The position numbers were made by a program, and so were the translations under genes. The notes beneath the pieces are model-generated. The model made no database searches. It saw only the letters and a list, made by a program, of their open reading frames with translations, and was not told the origin of the DNA. From positions 124,001 to 188,000 of the forward strand of contig CAXBMQ010000002.1 of assembly GCA_963977005.1 (NCBI GenBank): DNA of 64,000 nt, given 5' to 3'. Origin of the DNA: CAXBCP01 sp963977005 (GTDB taxonomy: Bacteria; Pseudomonadota; Alphaproteobacteria; MPNO01; UBA830). Shown here piece by piece: positions 51,789 to 60,688 of the stretch; position 1 is the first letter of the stretch, and each line of letters begins with the position of its first letter.

Positions 51789-52769
51789 ATGCCCCAGAGG
51801 AAACCGGTCGTCATTGTGACGCGAACGCTGCCGCGCGATGTGGAAACGCGGATGATGGAGCTGTTCGAGGCGCGCCTGAATGCCAGCGACAAGCCGATGA
51901 CGGCCGATGAAATCGTTGCCGCTGCCGAGGGCGCAAACGTCCTGGTGCCGACTGTCACCGACAGGATCGATGCCGACCTGATCGCCCGGCTGCCGAAGTC
52001 GGTCGAACTGATTGCGAATTTCGGGGTCGGCGTGAACCACATCGACCTCGAAGCCGCGACGGCCCGCAAGATCGTGGTGACCAATACACCCGGTGTCCTG
52101 ACCGACGACACCGCTGACATGACGGCGTGTCTTCTGCTCGCCGCGCCGCGCCGCTTGACTGAAGGCGACAGGCTTGTCCGCTCCGGCAAATGGGAAGGCT
52201 GGTCGCCGACTTTCATGATCGGCCACCGGATTTCCGGCAAGCGGCTCGGCATCATCGGCATGGGCCGGATCGGCCAGGCGGTTGCCCGCCGGGTCAAGGG
52301 TTTCGGGATGACCGTCCACTATCACAACCGGCGGCGCCTGCACGAGGAGATCGAAACCGAGCTCGAAGCGACCTATTGGGAAAGCCTCGACCAGATGCTG
52401 GCCCATATGGACTTCATTTCGATCAACTGCCCGCATACCAAGGAAACCCATCACCTGCTCAATGAAGAGCGGCTGAACCTGCTCAAGCGCCACGCATTCG
52501 TGGTCAACACGGCGCGCGGCGAGATCATCGACGAGGCGGCGCTCGCGCGGATGCTGGCGGAAAACAGGATCGCCGGTGCCGGGCTCGACGTCTACGAGCG
52601 TGAGCCGGCGATCGAGCCTGCCTTGCTGAAACTCGATAACGTCGTGCTGGCACCGCATCTCGGATCCGCCACGCATGAAGGGCGCATTGCGATGGGCGAA
52701 AAGGTGATCGTCAATATCCGCAGTTTCGTCGATCAGCACAATCCGCGGGACCGGGTTTACGAGGTCTGA
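51789..52769 (+). CDS. D-2-hydroxyacid dehydrogenase (glyoxylate/hydroxypyruvate reductase type)
   Basis: NAD(P)-dependent reductase of the D-isomer 2-hydroxyacid dehydrogenase family, 326 residues. Rossmann motif GIIGMGRIGQAVARR; catalytic Arg/Glu/His in NTARGEIIDEAALARML, LDVYEREP and APHLGSATHEGR. The length and the ELIANFGVGVNHIDL segment favour the glyoxylate or hydroxypyruvate reductase group. ATG 51789 has AGGGAGA upstream. Convergent with the DsrE gene downstream. Confidence 0.9.
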   Translation: MPQRKPVVIVTRTLPRDVETRMMELFEARLNASDKPMTADEIVAAAEGANVLVPTVTDRIDADLIARLPKSVELIANFGVGVNHIDLEAATARKIVVTNTPGVLTDDTADMTACLLLAAPRRLTEGDRLVRSGKWEGWSPTFMIGHRISGKRLGIIGMGRIGQAVARRVKGFGMTVHYHNRRRLHEEIETELEATYWESLDQMLAHMDFISINCPHTKETHHLLNEERLNLLKRHAFVVNTARGEIIDEAALARMLAENRIAGAGLDVYEREPAIEPALLKLDNVVLAPHLGSATHEGRIAMGEKVIVNIRSFVDQHNPRDRVYEV

Positions 52770-52805
52770 TTTTACGATTCCCCGCATGCGTGGGATGTGG
52801 CTCGG

Positions 52806-53189
52806 TCAGACGTAAAGCATGGCTCCCCTGTCCGATGCATCGGACAAAAAGCTGACGGCACTGCCCCCGGTAATCGGGATGTCGCCCCGCAAATCGTCCA
52901 GGCGCAGCTTTTCGGCGCGAAGCCCGAGATCGCATACCATGAAGGTCGCGTCCATTTCCCGGCAGGCGTCCAGCAATTCCTCGAATGTCGCAAGCCCGTC
53001 CGCCGCGAAGGCCGTCTCGCGCGCATCGTCGGCCCAGCCGGCGGTCAACGCGCGTGTCGCGGCCATGGTAAAGAAAAGCGTCACCGGTTTTCCGACGGCA
53101 AGGGCGGCGCTCGCCATTACCAGCGCGTAATGGACGCGGTCGTATTCGCCGGACTGAACGATCAGCGAAAGCTTGTCGGGCGACGCCAT
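52806..53189 (-). CDS. DsrE-family protein
   Basis: Small cytoplasmic protein of 127 residues with the DsrE/DsrF fold: YDRVHYALVMASAALAVGKP, VTLFFTMAATRAL and a C-terminal GGSAVSFLSDASDRGAMLYV. Only two Cys are present (ACREM and MVCDLGL), and the usual catalytic position near the C-terminus is not obvious, so sulfur carriage is uncertain. The ATG overlaps the stop of the ThiF/MoeB gene (TAATG), implying coupled translation and linked function. Confidence 0.83.
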   Translation of the reverse strand: MASPDKLSLIVQSGEYDRVHYALVMASAALAVGKPVTLFFTMAATRALTAGWADDARETAFAADGLATFEELLDACREMDATFMVCDLGLRAEKLRLDDLRGDIPITGGSAVSFLSDASDRGAMLYV

Positions 53190-53983
53190 TACGCGGCGTG
53201 GGCCGTCAGGTCGGTGATCGACGGGGTGTCGCCGCATAGCGGACAGCCGGCGTCGCGGGGCAGTTTCATCTTGTGCACGTCGCTCGACAGCGCGTCGTAG
53301 ATCATAAGCCAGCCGGCCAGGCTTTCGCCGATACCCATGATCTCCTTGAGGACCTCGACCGCCTGCAGCGCGCCGACCGCGCCGGCCAGCGCGCCGAGAA
53401 CGCCGCCTTCGGAACAGCTCGGCACCAGCCCCGGTGGCGGCGCTTCACGGTACAGACACCGGTAACAGGGATCGCCCTGTCCGTGGCCCGACCGGAAGGT
53501 CGCAACCTGGCCCTCGAACCGGAGGATCGTTGCGGAGACAAGTGTTTTCCCCGCGAGATGACAGGCGTCATTGACCAGAAACCGCGTTTCGAAATTGTCG
53601 CTGCCATCCGCGACCAGGTCGTATTGTCCAATCAGGTCGTCGACATTCGCGGCGGTCAGGCGCGCCCGGTGCGGCACGAACGCAATTTCGGGATTTATCT
53701 CCGCCACCGCCGCGCCCGCGCTCTCGACCTTCGCGGTGCCGATATTGCCGGTGCCGTGAATAATCTGGCGCTGCAGGTTCGACAGGTCGACCACGTCGTC
53801 GTCGACCACGCCGAGCGTCCCTATGCCGGCGGCGGCAAGATACATCAGTAACGGAGACCCCAGCCCGCCGGCGCCGATCACCAGCACACGCGCGTTGAGC
53901 AGTTTTTCCTGGCCGGTGCCGCCGACTTCCGGCAGCACGATATGGCGCGCGTAGCGCTGGATCTGGTCTTCGGTGAAATCCAT
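53189..53983 (-). CDS. moeB: ThiF/MoeB-family adenylyltransferase
   Basis: E1-like enzyme that adenylates the C-terminus of a ubiquitin-like sulfur carrier (MoaD or ThiS). The 264 residues have RYARHIVLPEVGGTGQEKL, the ATP-binding VLVIGAGGLGSPLLMYLAAA, the NLQRQIIH motif and DGSDNFETRFLVND. Two CxxC pairs bind zinc (CYRC and CPLC). No moaD or thiS lies near it; the overlapping downstream gene is DsrE-like. Separated from dut by 15 bp. Confidence 0.9.
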   Translation of the reverse strand: MDFTEDQIQRYARHIVLPEVGGTGQEKLLNARVLVIGAGGLGSPLLMYLAAAGIGTLGVVDDDVVDLSNLQRQIIHGTGNIGTAKVESAGAAVAEINPEIAFVPHRARLTAANVDDLIGQYDLVADGSDNFETRFLVNDACHLAGKTLVSATILRFEGQVATFRSGHGQGDPCYRCLYREAPPPGLVPSCSEGGVLGALAGAVGALQAVEVLKEIMGIGESLAGWLMIYDALSSDVHKMKLPRDAGCPLCGDTPSITDLTAHAA

Positions 53984-53998
53984 GCCCGGTACGTTTCG

Positions 53999-54448
53999 TC
54001 AGGTACCGGTCGAACCGAAGCCGCCGGCGCCGCGCGCCGTTTCCGGCAGGGAATCGACCTCGGTAAAGCCGGCCTGGGTCACGGGTGCGATCACCATCTG
54101 TGCGATGCGCATGCCACGGTCGATCTCGAACGCCTCGTCGCCAAGATTGATCAGGATAACTTTGACTTCGCCGCGGTAATCGGCGTCCACGGTGCCGGGT
54201 GTGTTCAGGACTGTCACCCCGTTCTTTGCCGCGAGGCCGGATCGCGGCCGGATCTGCGCTTCGTAGCCGGCCGGGAGCGCGATCGCGAGCCCGGTCGGCA
54301 CCATGGCGCGCCCGCCCGGTGGCAGCGTCACAGGCGCATCGATCGCGGCGGCAAGATCCATCCCGGCGGATTGCGCCGTCTCGTACGCGGGCAGCGGCAG
54401 GTCTTCGTTATGGGGCAGACGGGTAACGGCGATCTCGACCTGCGTCAT
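53999..54448 (-). CDS. dut: dUTP diphosphatase
   Basis: Trimeric dUTPase of 149 residues. Motifs: AGMDLAAAIDAPV, PRSGLAAKNGVTVLN, GTVDADYRGEVKVILIN, RIAQMVIAPV and the C-terminal RGAGGFGSTG. Overlaps the coaBC stop by 4 bases (ATGA). Confidence 0.97.
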   Translation of the reverse strand: MTQVEIAVTRLPHNEDLPLPAYETAQSAGMDLAAAIDAPVTLPPGGRAMVPTGLAIALPAGYEAQIRPRSGLAAKNGVTVLNTPGTVDADYRGEVKVILINLGDEAFEIDRGMRIAQMVIAPVTQAGFTEVDSLPETARGAGGFGSTGT

Positions 54449-55665
54449 TCGGCGGCCTCTGTTGTTTGGGCGAAATGTCCTGCAATGCGTTCGGCAAGCC
54501 GGTCCGCAACGTCGGTTTTGCGCATCGCGGGCCAGTCTTCGGCACCGGTTGCGCTAATCAGGTGAACCGTATTCGTGTCGCCGCCAAACGTGCCGGTGTC
54601 GGGCGAGACGTCATTGGCCACGATCCAGTCGCAGCCCTTTCGCGTGCGTTTTGCCGTCGCATTCCCGATCAGGTCGTCGGTTTCGGCAGCAAAGCCGACG
54701 ACCAGTGCCGGCCGCTGGTTTCCGGCGGCGGACAGGGCATGAAGGATATCGGGGTTTTCCACCATTTCGATGCTGGGCGGCGCGGCGCCCTGCTCTTTCT
54801 TGATCTTGCTGTCGCCCCTGAGTGCCGGCCGCCAGTCCGCGACCGCGGCCGCGCAGACGGCAATATCAGCCGGCAGCGCACGCATGCAGGCGTCGTACAT
54901 TTCCTGTGCCGATTCGATCTGGTGCACGGCGACGCCGGCGGGTGCGGCCTCGTTTGTCGGCCCCGTCACCAGAATCGTTTCCGCGCCCATTCCGGCCAAT
55001 GCCGCAGCGATCGCATGGCCCTGCTTGCCCGACGACCGGTTGGCGATATAGCGCACGGGATCTATGGCTTCCACCGTCGGCCCGCTTGTCACGATGGCGC
55101 GGCGCCCGGCGAGCGGCGCCGACGTGGCGAAATAGCTTTCGATCTCCGCGACGATTTCCAGCGGCTCCAACATCCGGCCCTCGCCGAACTCGCCGCAGGC
55201 CATCGCCCCCTCGGTCGGGCCGGCGAAGCGGATGCCGCGGGATTTGAGCGTGGCGATGTTTGCCTGTGTCGCGGCATGTTCCCACATGCGCACGTTCATC
55301 GACGGCGCCACCAGCACGTTTTTGTCGGTCGCCAGCAGAACGGTGGTCGCCAGGTCGTCGCCAATTCCGTGGGCCATCTTGGCCATGATATTCGTGGTCG
55401 CCGGCGCGACGACCAGCAGGTCGGCATACCGCGACAGCTGGATATGGCCCATTTCCGCCTCATCCGTCAGCGAGAACAGATCGCCGTATACCCGGTCTTC
55501 GCTCAGCGCCGATACGGAAAGCGGGGTGACAAACTGTGTCGCCGAGTCCGTCAGGACGCAGCGTACGGCCGCGCCCCGTTCGCGCAGACGCCGGATCAGA
55601 TCGAGGCTTTTATATGCCGCGATCCCGCCGGAAATGATCAGAAGAATGCGTTTGCCGTGGAGCAT
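54445..55665 (-). CDS. coaBC: Bifunctional phosphopantothenoylcysteine decarboxylase / synthetase
   Basis: Catalyses two steps of coenzyme A synthesis. The 406 residues have the CoaC flavoprotein half (LLIISGGIAAYKSLDLIRRL, VVAPATTNIMAKMAHG, APSMNVRMWEHAATQ) and the CoaB half (VTSGPTVEAIDPVRYIANRS, KIKKEQG). ATG 55665 has AAGGGG upstream; an ATG six codons earlier is possible. Confidence 0.96.
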   Translation of the reverse strand: MLHGKRILLIISGGIAAYKSLDLIRRLRERGAAVRCVLTDSATQFVTPLSVSALSEDRVYGDLFSLTDEAEMGHIQLSRYADLLVVAPATTNIMAKMAHGIGDDLATTVLLATDKNVLVAPSMNVRMWEHAATQANIATLKSRGIRFAGPTEGAMACGEFGEGRMLEPLEIVAEIESYFATSAPLAGRRAIVTSGPTVEAIDPVRYIANRSSGKQGHAIAAALAGMGAETILVTGPTNEAAPAGVAVHQIESAQEMYDACMRALPADIAVCAAAVADWRPALRGDSKIKKEQGAAPPSIEMVENPDILHALSAAGNQRPALVVGFAAETDDLIGNATAKRTRKGCDWIVANDVSPDTGTFGGDTNTVHLISATGAEDWPAMRKTDVADRLAERIAGHFAQTTEAAE

Positions 55666-55734
55666 TCGGGGACACCCCTTCACCGGAAAGCCGGTAACCT
55701 AATGATTTTAAAGCCTTTCGGCAACAATTTGTGG

Positions 55735-57282
55735 TCAGTCCAGAATGGCGATGACGACCGCTGCGGCCGCTGCGGCCAGGACCCAAACGCGCCAGCCGCC
55801 GCGCCGCGCATGTCCGCCGGTCAGCGATTCCAGCGAGGCCGGGTCGACGCGAATGCCGTCCCGCGTAACGGCGCCGATCGATTCCTCCATATCGGCGATC
55901 AGTTGCGGCAGGCGTTCCAGCTGCTCAAACAGGTCCTCCGCCGCTTCCCGCATGCGTGCCTCGGGTCCCATATTCTCGATCATCCATTCCTCGATCAGCG
56001 GGCGCGCGAGTTCCCACATATTGATCTCGGGGTAAAGTCTGCGGCCGCTGCCCTCGGCGACCAGCATTGTTTTCTGCAGCAGCATCAGCTGCGGCTGCGC
56101 GCGCATTTCGAACTTCGCTGCCACGGCGAAAAGCTGCGCAAGCAGCCTGGCAAGTGATATCTCGCGGAGCGGAAGGCCCAGAATGGGCTCGGCGATCGAC
56201 CGGGCGGCCTGGGCGAACTCGTCGGCGGACTGGGTCGCCGGCACGTATCCCGCCCGGATATGTATCTCGGCGACGCGTTTGTAATCGCCGGTGAGGAAGC
56301 CGTGCAGCATCTCTGCGAGATACTGCCGGGTCTGCCGGTCCAGCCGGCCCATGATGCCGAAATCCACCGCATGGATCACGCCCTCGTCATCGACAAAGAT
56401 ATTACCCGGATGGAGATCGGCATGAAAAAAGCCGTCGCGGAAGACCTGCAGGAAAAACGCCCGCGCAAAACCCGCAACAATGGCTTCGCGGTCGAAACCG
56501 TCGGCATTCGGATCGATTTCGTTCATCGGCGTGGCATCGATCCACGCCGTCGTCATGACCCGGCGGCCGGTGCGCTGCCAATCGACCGCCGGTACCGAAA
56601 ACGTCGGGTCGTCTTCGAAGTTCTGGCGCAGCTCGTCGGCCGCCGCTGCTTCGAACCGCAAATCCATTTCGATCTCGACCGAACGGATAATCGTCTGTAC
56701 CGCTTCGACCGGCCGCAACCGGCGCATATCCGGGCGCAGGTTTCGGACCCGCCCGGCGGCCCATAGCGCCAGGTCGAGGTCGCGGCCAAACGCGGCTTCG
56801 ATGCCGGGCCGGAGAACCTTGACGGCGACCGGGTCGCCGTCCGGTGTCGTTGCCTTGTGGACCTGGGCGATGGACGCGGCGGCGATTGCGGTGTCGTCGA
56901 ACGATCCGAACAGGTCGTCGATTTTGCCGCCCAGCTCGGCTTCGATCGTCGCCCGCGCCTCGGCGCCGCCGAATGCCGGCAGGTTGTCCTGCAGCGATCT
57001 GAGGTCGTCGGCCAGCGTCTCGCCGACCAGGTCGGGCCGGACAGAAAGCGCCTGCCCCAGTTTGACGAAGGCGGGCCCCAGTGCCGTCATCGCCAGCGTC
57101 AGCCGTTCCCCGGGACGCAATCGGCGGAAGTGCGCCTTGCGCGGCGCCAGCAGGACAACACGCAGCAACCAGAGCGCGGCCTTTGGCACGCCGGCGCGCT
57201 CCAACGGGAACAGGGCGTCGTGACGTGCCAGGATTCGGGCAACCGTAATTATTCGGCGAAAATGGCGCAGACCGGCGAACAT
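55735..57282 (-). CDS. ubiB: ABC1/UbiB-type atypical kinase for ubiquinone synthesis
   Basis: Membrane-anchored protein-kinase-like ATPase required for ubiquinone biosynthesis. The 515 residues include the KxGQ motif (PAFVKLGQALSVRPDL), the Ala-rich nucleotide loop IAAASIAQVHKAT, FHADLHPGNIF and VDFGIMGRLD, with a hydrophobic C-terminal anchor (VWVLAAAAAAVVIAIL). Three bases separate it from ubiE upstream. Confidence 0.95.
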   Translation of the reverse strand: MFAGLRHFRRIITVARILARHDALFPLERAGVPKAALWLLRVVLLAPRKAHFRRLRPGERLTLAMTALGPAFVKLGQALSVRPDLVGETLADDLRSLQDNLPAFGGAEARATIEAELGGKIDDLFGSFDDTAIAAASIAQVHKATTPDGDPVAVKVLRPGIEAAFGRDLDLALWAAGRVRNLRPDMRRLRPVEAVQTIIRSVEIEMDLRFEAAAADELRQNFEDDPTFSVPAVDWQRTGRRVMTTAWIDATPMNEIDPNADGFDREAIVAGFARAFFLQVFRDGFFHADLHPGNIFVDDEGVIHAVDFGIMGRLDRQTRQYLAEMLHGFLTGDYKRVAEIHIRAGYVPATQSADEFAQAARSIAEPILGLPLREISLARLLAQLFAVAAKFEMRAQPQLMLLQKTMLVAEGSGRRLYPEINMWELARPLIEEWMIENMGPEARMREAAEDLFEQLERLPQLIADMEESIGAVTRDGIRVDPASLESLTGGHARRGGWRVWVLAAAAAAVVIAILD

Positions 57283-57285
57283 GTT

Positions 57286-58074
57286 TCAGATACGCCAGCC
57301 CGAATGCAGCCAGACGATACCGCCCGACATCGGCGTTTGCGTCACATTACCGAACCCGGCATCGGTCATCTCCGATGCCAGCTGCTCGGGCACCGGAAAT
57401 TTCCGGATGCTTTCGGCGAGATAGGCATACGATTCCGCGTCGCCGGCAACACGCTGGCCGAGCCAGGGCAGGACCCTGAACGAATAGGTATCGTAGATCG
57501 CTTTCAGCTGGGGCAGCACGGCCGGGCTGAATTCTAGGCAGATAAAGTGTCCGCCCGGTTTGAGCACCCGGTGCATCTCGGCCAGGGCATCGGTCCGCCG
57601 CGTCACATTCCGCAGGCCGAAAGCGATCGTGCATGCTTCGACGCTGGCGCGTGCCACCGGCAGGGCTGCCGCATCGCCGCATATCCGTGCCGGGCCCCGG
57701 GCGATCCCGCGGTCCAGCGCCCGGTCCATCCCGGCGGCCAGCATCTCCCGGTTGATATCGCAGATGATTGCCTCACCGCCGCCGCGTTTCAGGAAGCCTT
57801 CGGCGATGTCGCCGGTGCCGCCCGCAACATCCAGCAGCGTCATGTCCGGTTGCGGTCTCAGGCGGTCCTGCACCGCGGATTTCCAGAGCCTGTGCAGGCC
57901 GCCCGACATCAAGTCGTTCATCAGGTCATAGCGCCGCGCGACGGAATCGAAGACGCCGCGCACAAGGCCCGTATGATCGGCCATGTCGACCCGCCGAAAC
58001 CCGAAATCGGTTTCATGCCGGTTTTCGGGCCCGTTATCCGGCATTTCCGATCGCTGATTTGTCGGTGATTCCAT
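57286..58074 (-). CDS. ubiE: Demethylmenaquinone/2-octaprenyl-benzoquinol methyltransferase UbiE
   Basis: C-methyltransferase of the ubiquinone pathway, 262 residues. SAM motif LLDVAGGTGDIAEGFLKRGG, family signatures FDSVARRYDLMNDLMSGGLH and CLEFSPAVLPQLKAIYDTYS. It heads the ubiE-ubiB-coaBC-dut run and is divergent from mutM with 46 bp between starts. Confidence 0.95.
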   Translation of the reverse strand: MESPTNQRSEMPDNGPENRHETDFGFRRVDMADHTGLVRGVFDSVARRYDLMNDLMSGGLHRLWKSAVQDRLRPQPDMTLLDVAGGTGDIAEGFLKRGGGEAIICDINREMLAAGMDRALDRGIARGPARICGDAAALPVARASVEACTIAFGLRNVTRRTDALAEMHRVLKPGGHFICLEFSPAVLPQLKAIYDTYSFRVLPWLGQRVAGDAESYAYLAESIRKFPVPEQLASEMTDAGFGNVTQTPMSGGIVWLHSGWRI

Positions 58075-58120
58075 GCGTTTGAGGATAGCGTGCGGACGCG
58101 CTTCCCGCTACCTTCTCGAT

Positions 58121-58987
58121 ATGCCCGAACTCCCCGAAGTCGAAACCGTCCGGCGCGGCCTTGCCGAGGTCATGGAAGGCCGGCGGGTCGAGAAAGTAGA
58201 GGTCCGGCGTTACGACCTCAGAATCCCCGTGCCCGACGATTTCGCCCGGCGACTGCAGGGCCGCACCCTCGAGACACTGGGCCGTCGCGCGAAATATCTG
58301 GTCGGGGAATTCGACGACGGCACCATTCTGCTCGCGCATCTCGGCATGTCGGGGCGGATGATTATCGAGACACCCGAAGACGACGTGCAGCGGCCCGGTG
58401 TCTTCAGCTACGATCCCGGCAGCCATGCGCGCCACGAGCATATCGTATTCCATGTCGGGAACGGCACGGTCATCCGGTTCTCCGACCCCAGGCGTTTCGG
58501 TCTGATGACCCTGACCGACCGGGAAGGCTTCGCCGACCACAAACTTATCCGTCATCTCGGCCCCGAACCCACGGGTATCGATTTTACGGGACCGGTTCTG
58601 GCGGCGCGGCTGCGCGGCAAGCAGACGCCGATAAAGGCGGCATTGCTGGATCAGCGCGTTGTTGCAGGTGTCGGTAATATCTATGCCTGCGAGGCGTTGT
58701 ATGCCGCCGGGATCTCACCGCGACGGCAGGCGGCGACCGTTCAGGGGCGGCGGGCCGACAGGCTGGCGGCCGCGGTGCGCGATGTGCTCGGCGAGGCGAT
58801 CGCGGCCGGGGGCTCGTCGCTGCGCGATCATGTGGCGCCGACCGGCGAACTGGGGTATTTCCAGCATCGTTTCAAGGTTTACGGGCGCACCGGAGAGCCG
58901 TGCCCGGGATGCGACTGTGGCCAGGCGGTTCGCCGGATCGTACAATCGGGCCGTTCGACCTTTTACTGCGCTAAACGGCAACGGTAG
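58121..58987 (+). CDS. mutM: Formamidopyrimidine-DNA glycosylase MutM
   Basis: Bifunctional glycosylase/AP lyase removing oxidised purines. The catalytic N-terminus PELPEVETVRRGL (Pro1, Glu2 after Met removal) and the Lys-containing HLGMSGRM are intact in the 288 residues. The C-terminal zinc finger is unusual: it reads C261-x2-C264-x-C266, then C283, but the fourth ligand position (286) is Arg (FYCAKRQR instead of the usual FYCPxCQR). An additional Cys at 266 may compensate. ATG 58121 is clear; the frame is open upstream into the ubiE promoter. Confidence 0.94.
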   Translation: MPELPEVETVRRGLAEVMEGRRVEKVEVRRYDLRIPVPDDFARRLQGRTLETLGRRAKYLVGEFDDGTILLAHLGMSGRMIIETPEDDVQRPGVFSYDPGSHARHEHIVFHVGNGTVIRFSDPRRFGLMTLTDREGFADHKLIRHLGPEPTGIDFTGPVLAARLRGKQTPIKAALLDQRVVAGVGNIYACEALYAAGISPRRQAATVQGRRADRLAAAVRDVLGEAIAAGGSSLRDHVAPTGELGYFQHRFKVYGRTGEPCPGCDCGQAVRRIVQSGRSTFYCAKRQR

Positions 58988-58992
58988 ACCTC

Positions 58993-59406
58993 ATGCTGGA
59001 ATGCGACCGGAAATATCTTGCGCCATCGACCGTCACGACACGCGTGATGGCAATTCTGTTGGCAACGGCTCTGGCGCTTGCGCCGTTGCGGCTGTCCGCC
59101 GCCGGGTTTTTCCAGTCGATCGACGACCTGCCGCTTGCGCCCGGGTTGACGGAAATTGTCGATGACGGGGTCGAATTCGACAGTCCTGCCGGGCGGATCG
59201 TGACGGCGGTGGCCGGCGGCAACGCCCGTCCCGGCGCGGTCCGCGCCTTTTATCTCAAGGCGCTGCCGTCACTGGGCTGGGTTGCGGTGCCGGGCGGTTC
59301 GTACCGCCGGGACGGGGAAGTGCTGACCTTGCGGATCGAAACGGCGGGTAACGCGGTAAAGCTGAAAATCCGTGTGGTCCCCGCCCCGCCCGGGGCCGAC
59401 CGGTAG
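58993..59406 (+). CDS. Small exported protein of unknown function
   Basis: No family recognised with confidence. The 137 residues contain a probable signal peptide (VMAILLATALALAPLRLSAA) starting at an internal Met (59047), so the true start could be either 58993 or 59047. The mature part has PLAPGLTEIVDDGVEFDSPA and a domain with AVRAFYLKALPSLGWVAVPG, which resembles lipoprotein-like beta folds. It begins 5 bp after mutM, so cotranscription is likely. Confidence 0.7.
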   Translation: MLECDRKYLAPSTVTTRVMAILLATALALAPLRLSAAGFFQSIDDLPLAPGLTEIVDDGVEFDSPAGRIVTAVAGGNARPGAVRAFYLKALPSLGWVAVPGGSYRRDGEVLTLRIETAGNAVKLKIRVVPAPPGADR

Positions 59407-59519
59407 CGCCGCAAGGGGCGGTGCGGCCCCGGTCCAAATAATCCTTTCGAAGCCCCCGGAAACCCTTGACGCCGGGCCACTTCCCTCGTAAAACCAGCGC
59501 CCGTTTCAGAGGAAGACCG

Positions 59520-59780
59520 ATGGCGAATACATCATCCGCGAAAAAGCGGGTCCGGCGCGACGAGCGCAAGACCGCGACCAATATCAGCCGGCGCAGCCGC
59601 ATCCGCACCTTTATCAAAAAGGTCGAGACAGCGATCGAGAGCGGCGACAAGGACGCTGCGAATGCGGCACTCAAATCGGCGCAGCCCGAATTAATGCGTG
59701 GCGTTACGCGTGGCGTTGTAAACAAGAATGCAGCATCGCGTAAGATTTCGCGTCTTTCGCAGCGCATCAAGGCGATCTGA
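59520..59780 (+). CDS. rpsT: 30S ribosomal protein S20
   Basis: 86-residue primary 16S-binding protein; Lys/Arg-rich helices with MANTSSAKKRVRRDERK and RNRRSR-type repeats. The ATG is preceded by GAGGAAGA. Ends in a terminator. Neighbourhood with dnaA is seen in several alphaproteobacteria. Confidence 0.95.
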   Translation: MANTSSAKKRVRRDERKTATNISRRSRIRTFIKKVETAIESGDKDAANAALKSAQPELMRGVTRGVVNKNAASRKISRLSQRIKAI

Positions 59781-59840
59781 TTTTCCGCCTCTCCGGCGGA
59801 TAGTTCTTTAGAGTCAATCGCTTCCAAGACGCTCTGACGA

Positions 59841-59863
59841 GGCCGGCTTCCAGCCGGCCTTTT
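59841..59863 (+). terminator. Rho-independent terminator of rpsT
   Basis: GGCCGGC-TTCCA-GCCGGCC followed by TTTT gives a perfect 7-bp G/C stem with 5-base loop and T tract, 60 bp after the rpsT stop. Confidence 0.8.
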
Positions 59864-60069
59864 GCGTTTCCGCAAATCGCTACAACCCGCGCTCACGGCG
59901 GCTTTCAGGTTCTTCCACAGGGTTATGCACCGTTCTATTCTGTCAACCCTATAAATTTTATGAATCGCAAATTTTTTCGCCTGAAGACGCGATCAAGCCG
60001 TTGCGCCTGCGGGTCGCGATGGTTACAGTTGGCTAACGGTTCGACAGGGCGACCCGTAAAGATAAAGTA

Positions 60070-60085
60070 TTAACGACGTATTTAC
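60070..60085 (+). promoter_or_regulatory. CtrA-like site in the dnaA leader region
   Basis: TTAACGACGTATTTAC fits the CtrA consensus TTAA-N7-TTAAC with one mismatch. It lies about 130 bp before the rhodanese start and about 600 bp before dnaA. In Caulobacter CtrA binds the origin next to dnaA, so the location is suggestive; motif evidence only. Confidence 0.35.
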
Positions 60086-60216
60086 TGTCTTTTTGACGCA
60101 GCAGGCAGATTTGTTCTGGCTGTTTATTTGTTGGCTTGACCGGTAGATAAGTCGTGGCGAAAGAAGCGAAAGTAAACGTCGACGTACGTTGGGTGCGTCG
60201 TAAAAGGGGGCATTAG

Positions 60217-60684
60217 ATGAGTCAATCATCCGGATCGGGGGTAACCGCCGCGGGGCAGGCAAGCAGCGCTGGTTACGCCGGGGATGTTGACGTCACGGAA
60301 GCATGGGAAGGGGTAAAGAATAATCCCGGGGCCGTGCTCGTTGACGTACGCACGAAAGCAGAATGGAATTTTGTCGGGGTTCCCGACCTCTCGGAGGCTG
60401 GCAAAGAGCCGGTTCTGATCGAGTGGCAGGTCTTTCCGACGATGGACGTCAACGGTTCTTTCGTCGATGCGGTTGTCGCGGCATCGCCGGACAAATCACA
60501 GCCGATCTATTTTCTGTGCCGGTCCGGTGTGCGGTCCAGGTCCGCGGCCATGGCGCTGACGCAGGCCGGCTATGCCGCTTGCTACAATATCAGCGACGGC
60601 TTCGAGGGGCCGCACGACCAGAATCGTCATCGCGGGTCGACCGCCGGCTGGAAGGCCCGGGGTCTCCCCTGGGTTCAGGGGTAG
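60217..60684 (+). CDS. Rhodanese-like sulfurtransferase
   Basis: Single-domain rhodanese of 155 residues. Active-site loop CRSGVRSRSAA with the persulfide-forming Cys, preceded by VLVDVRTKAEWNFVGVPDLS and ending in GPHDQNRHRGSTAGWKARGL. Starts at ATG 60217 after AAAAGGGGG. Only 4 bp separate its stop from dnaA, so dnaA must be expressed at least partly through this gene. Confidence 0.9.
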   Translation: MSQSSGSGVTAAGQASSAGYAGDVDVTEAWEGVKNNPGAVLVDVRTKAEWNFVGVPDLSEAGKEPVLIEWQVFPTMDVNGSFVDAVVAASPDKSQPIYFLCRSGVRSRSAAMALTQAGYAACYNISDGFEGPHDQNRHRGSTAGWKARGLPWVQG

Positions 60685-60688
60685 TCGC

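Larger units (their letters stand above)
59781..60216. other. AT-rich region before the rhodanese and dnaA genes (possible origin/leader)
   Basis: No coding potential seen. It starts with the rpsT terminator, then turns markedly A/T-rich (CTATAAATTTTATGAATCGC and AAATTTTTTCG near 59948-59980). One near-consensus DnaA box TTATGCACC (59923-59931, one mismatch to TTATNCACA) is preceded by a degenerate TCTTCCACA. A CtrA-like TTAA-N7-TTTAC lies at 60070-60085, and GAGTC (CcrM-type GANTC) sites flank both ends. It must at least hold the promoter of the rhodanese-dnaA transcript; an origin role is unproven because only one good DnaA box is visible. Confidence 0.4.
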
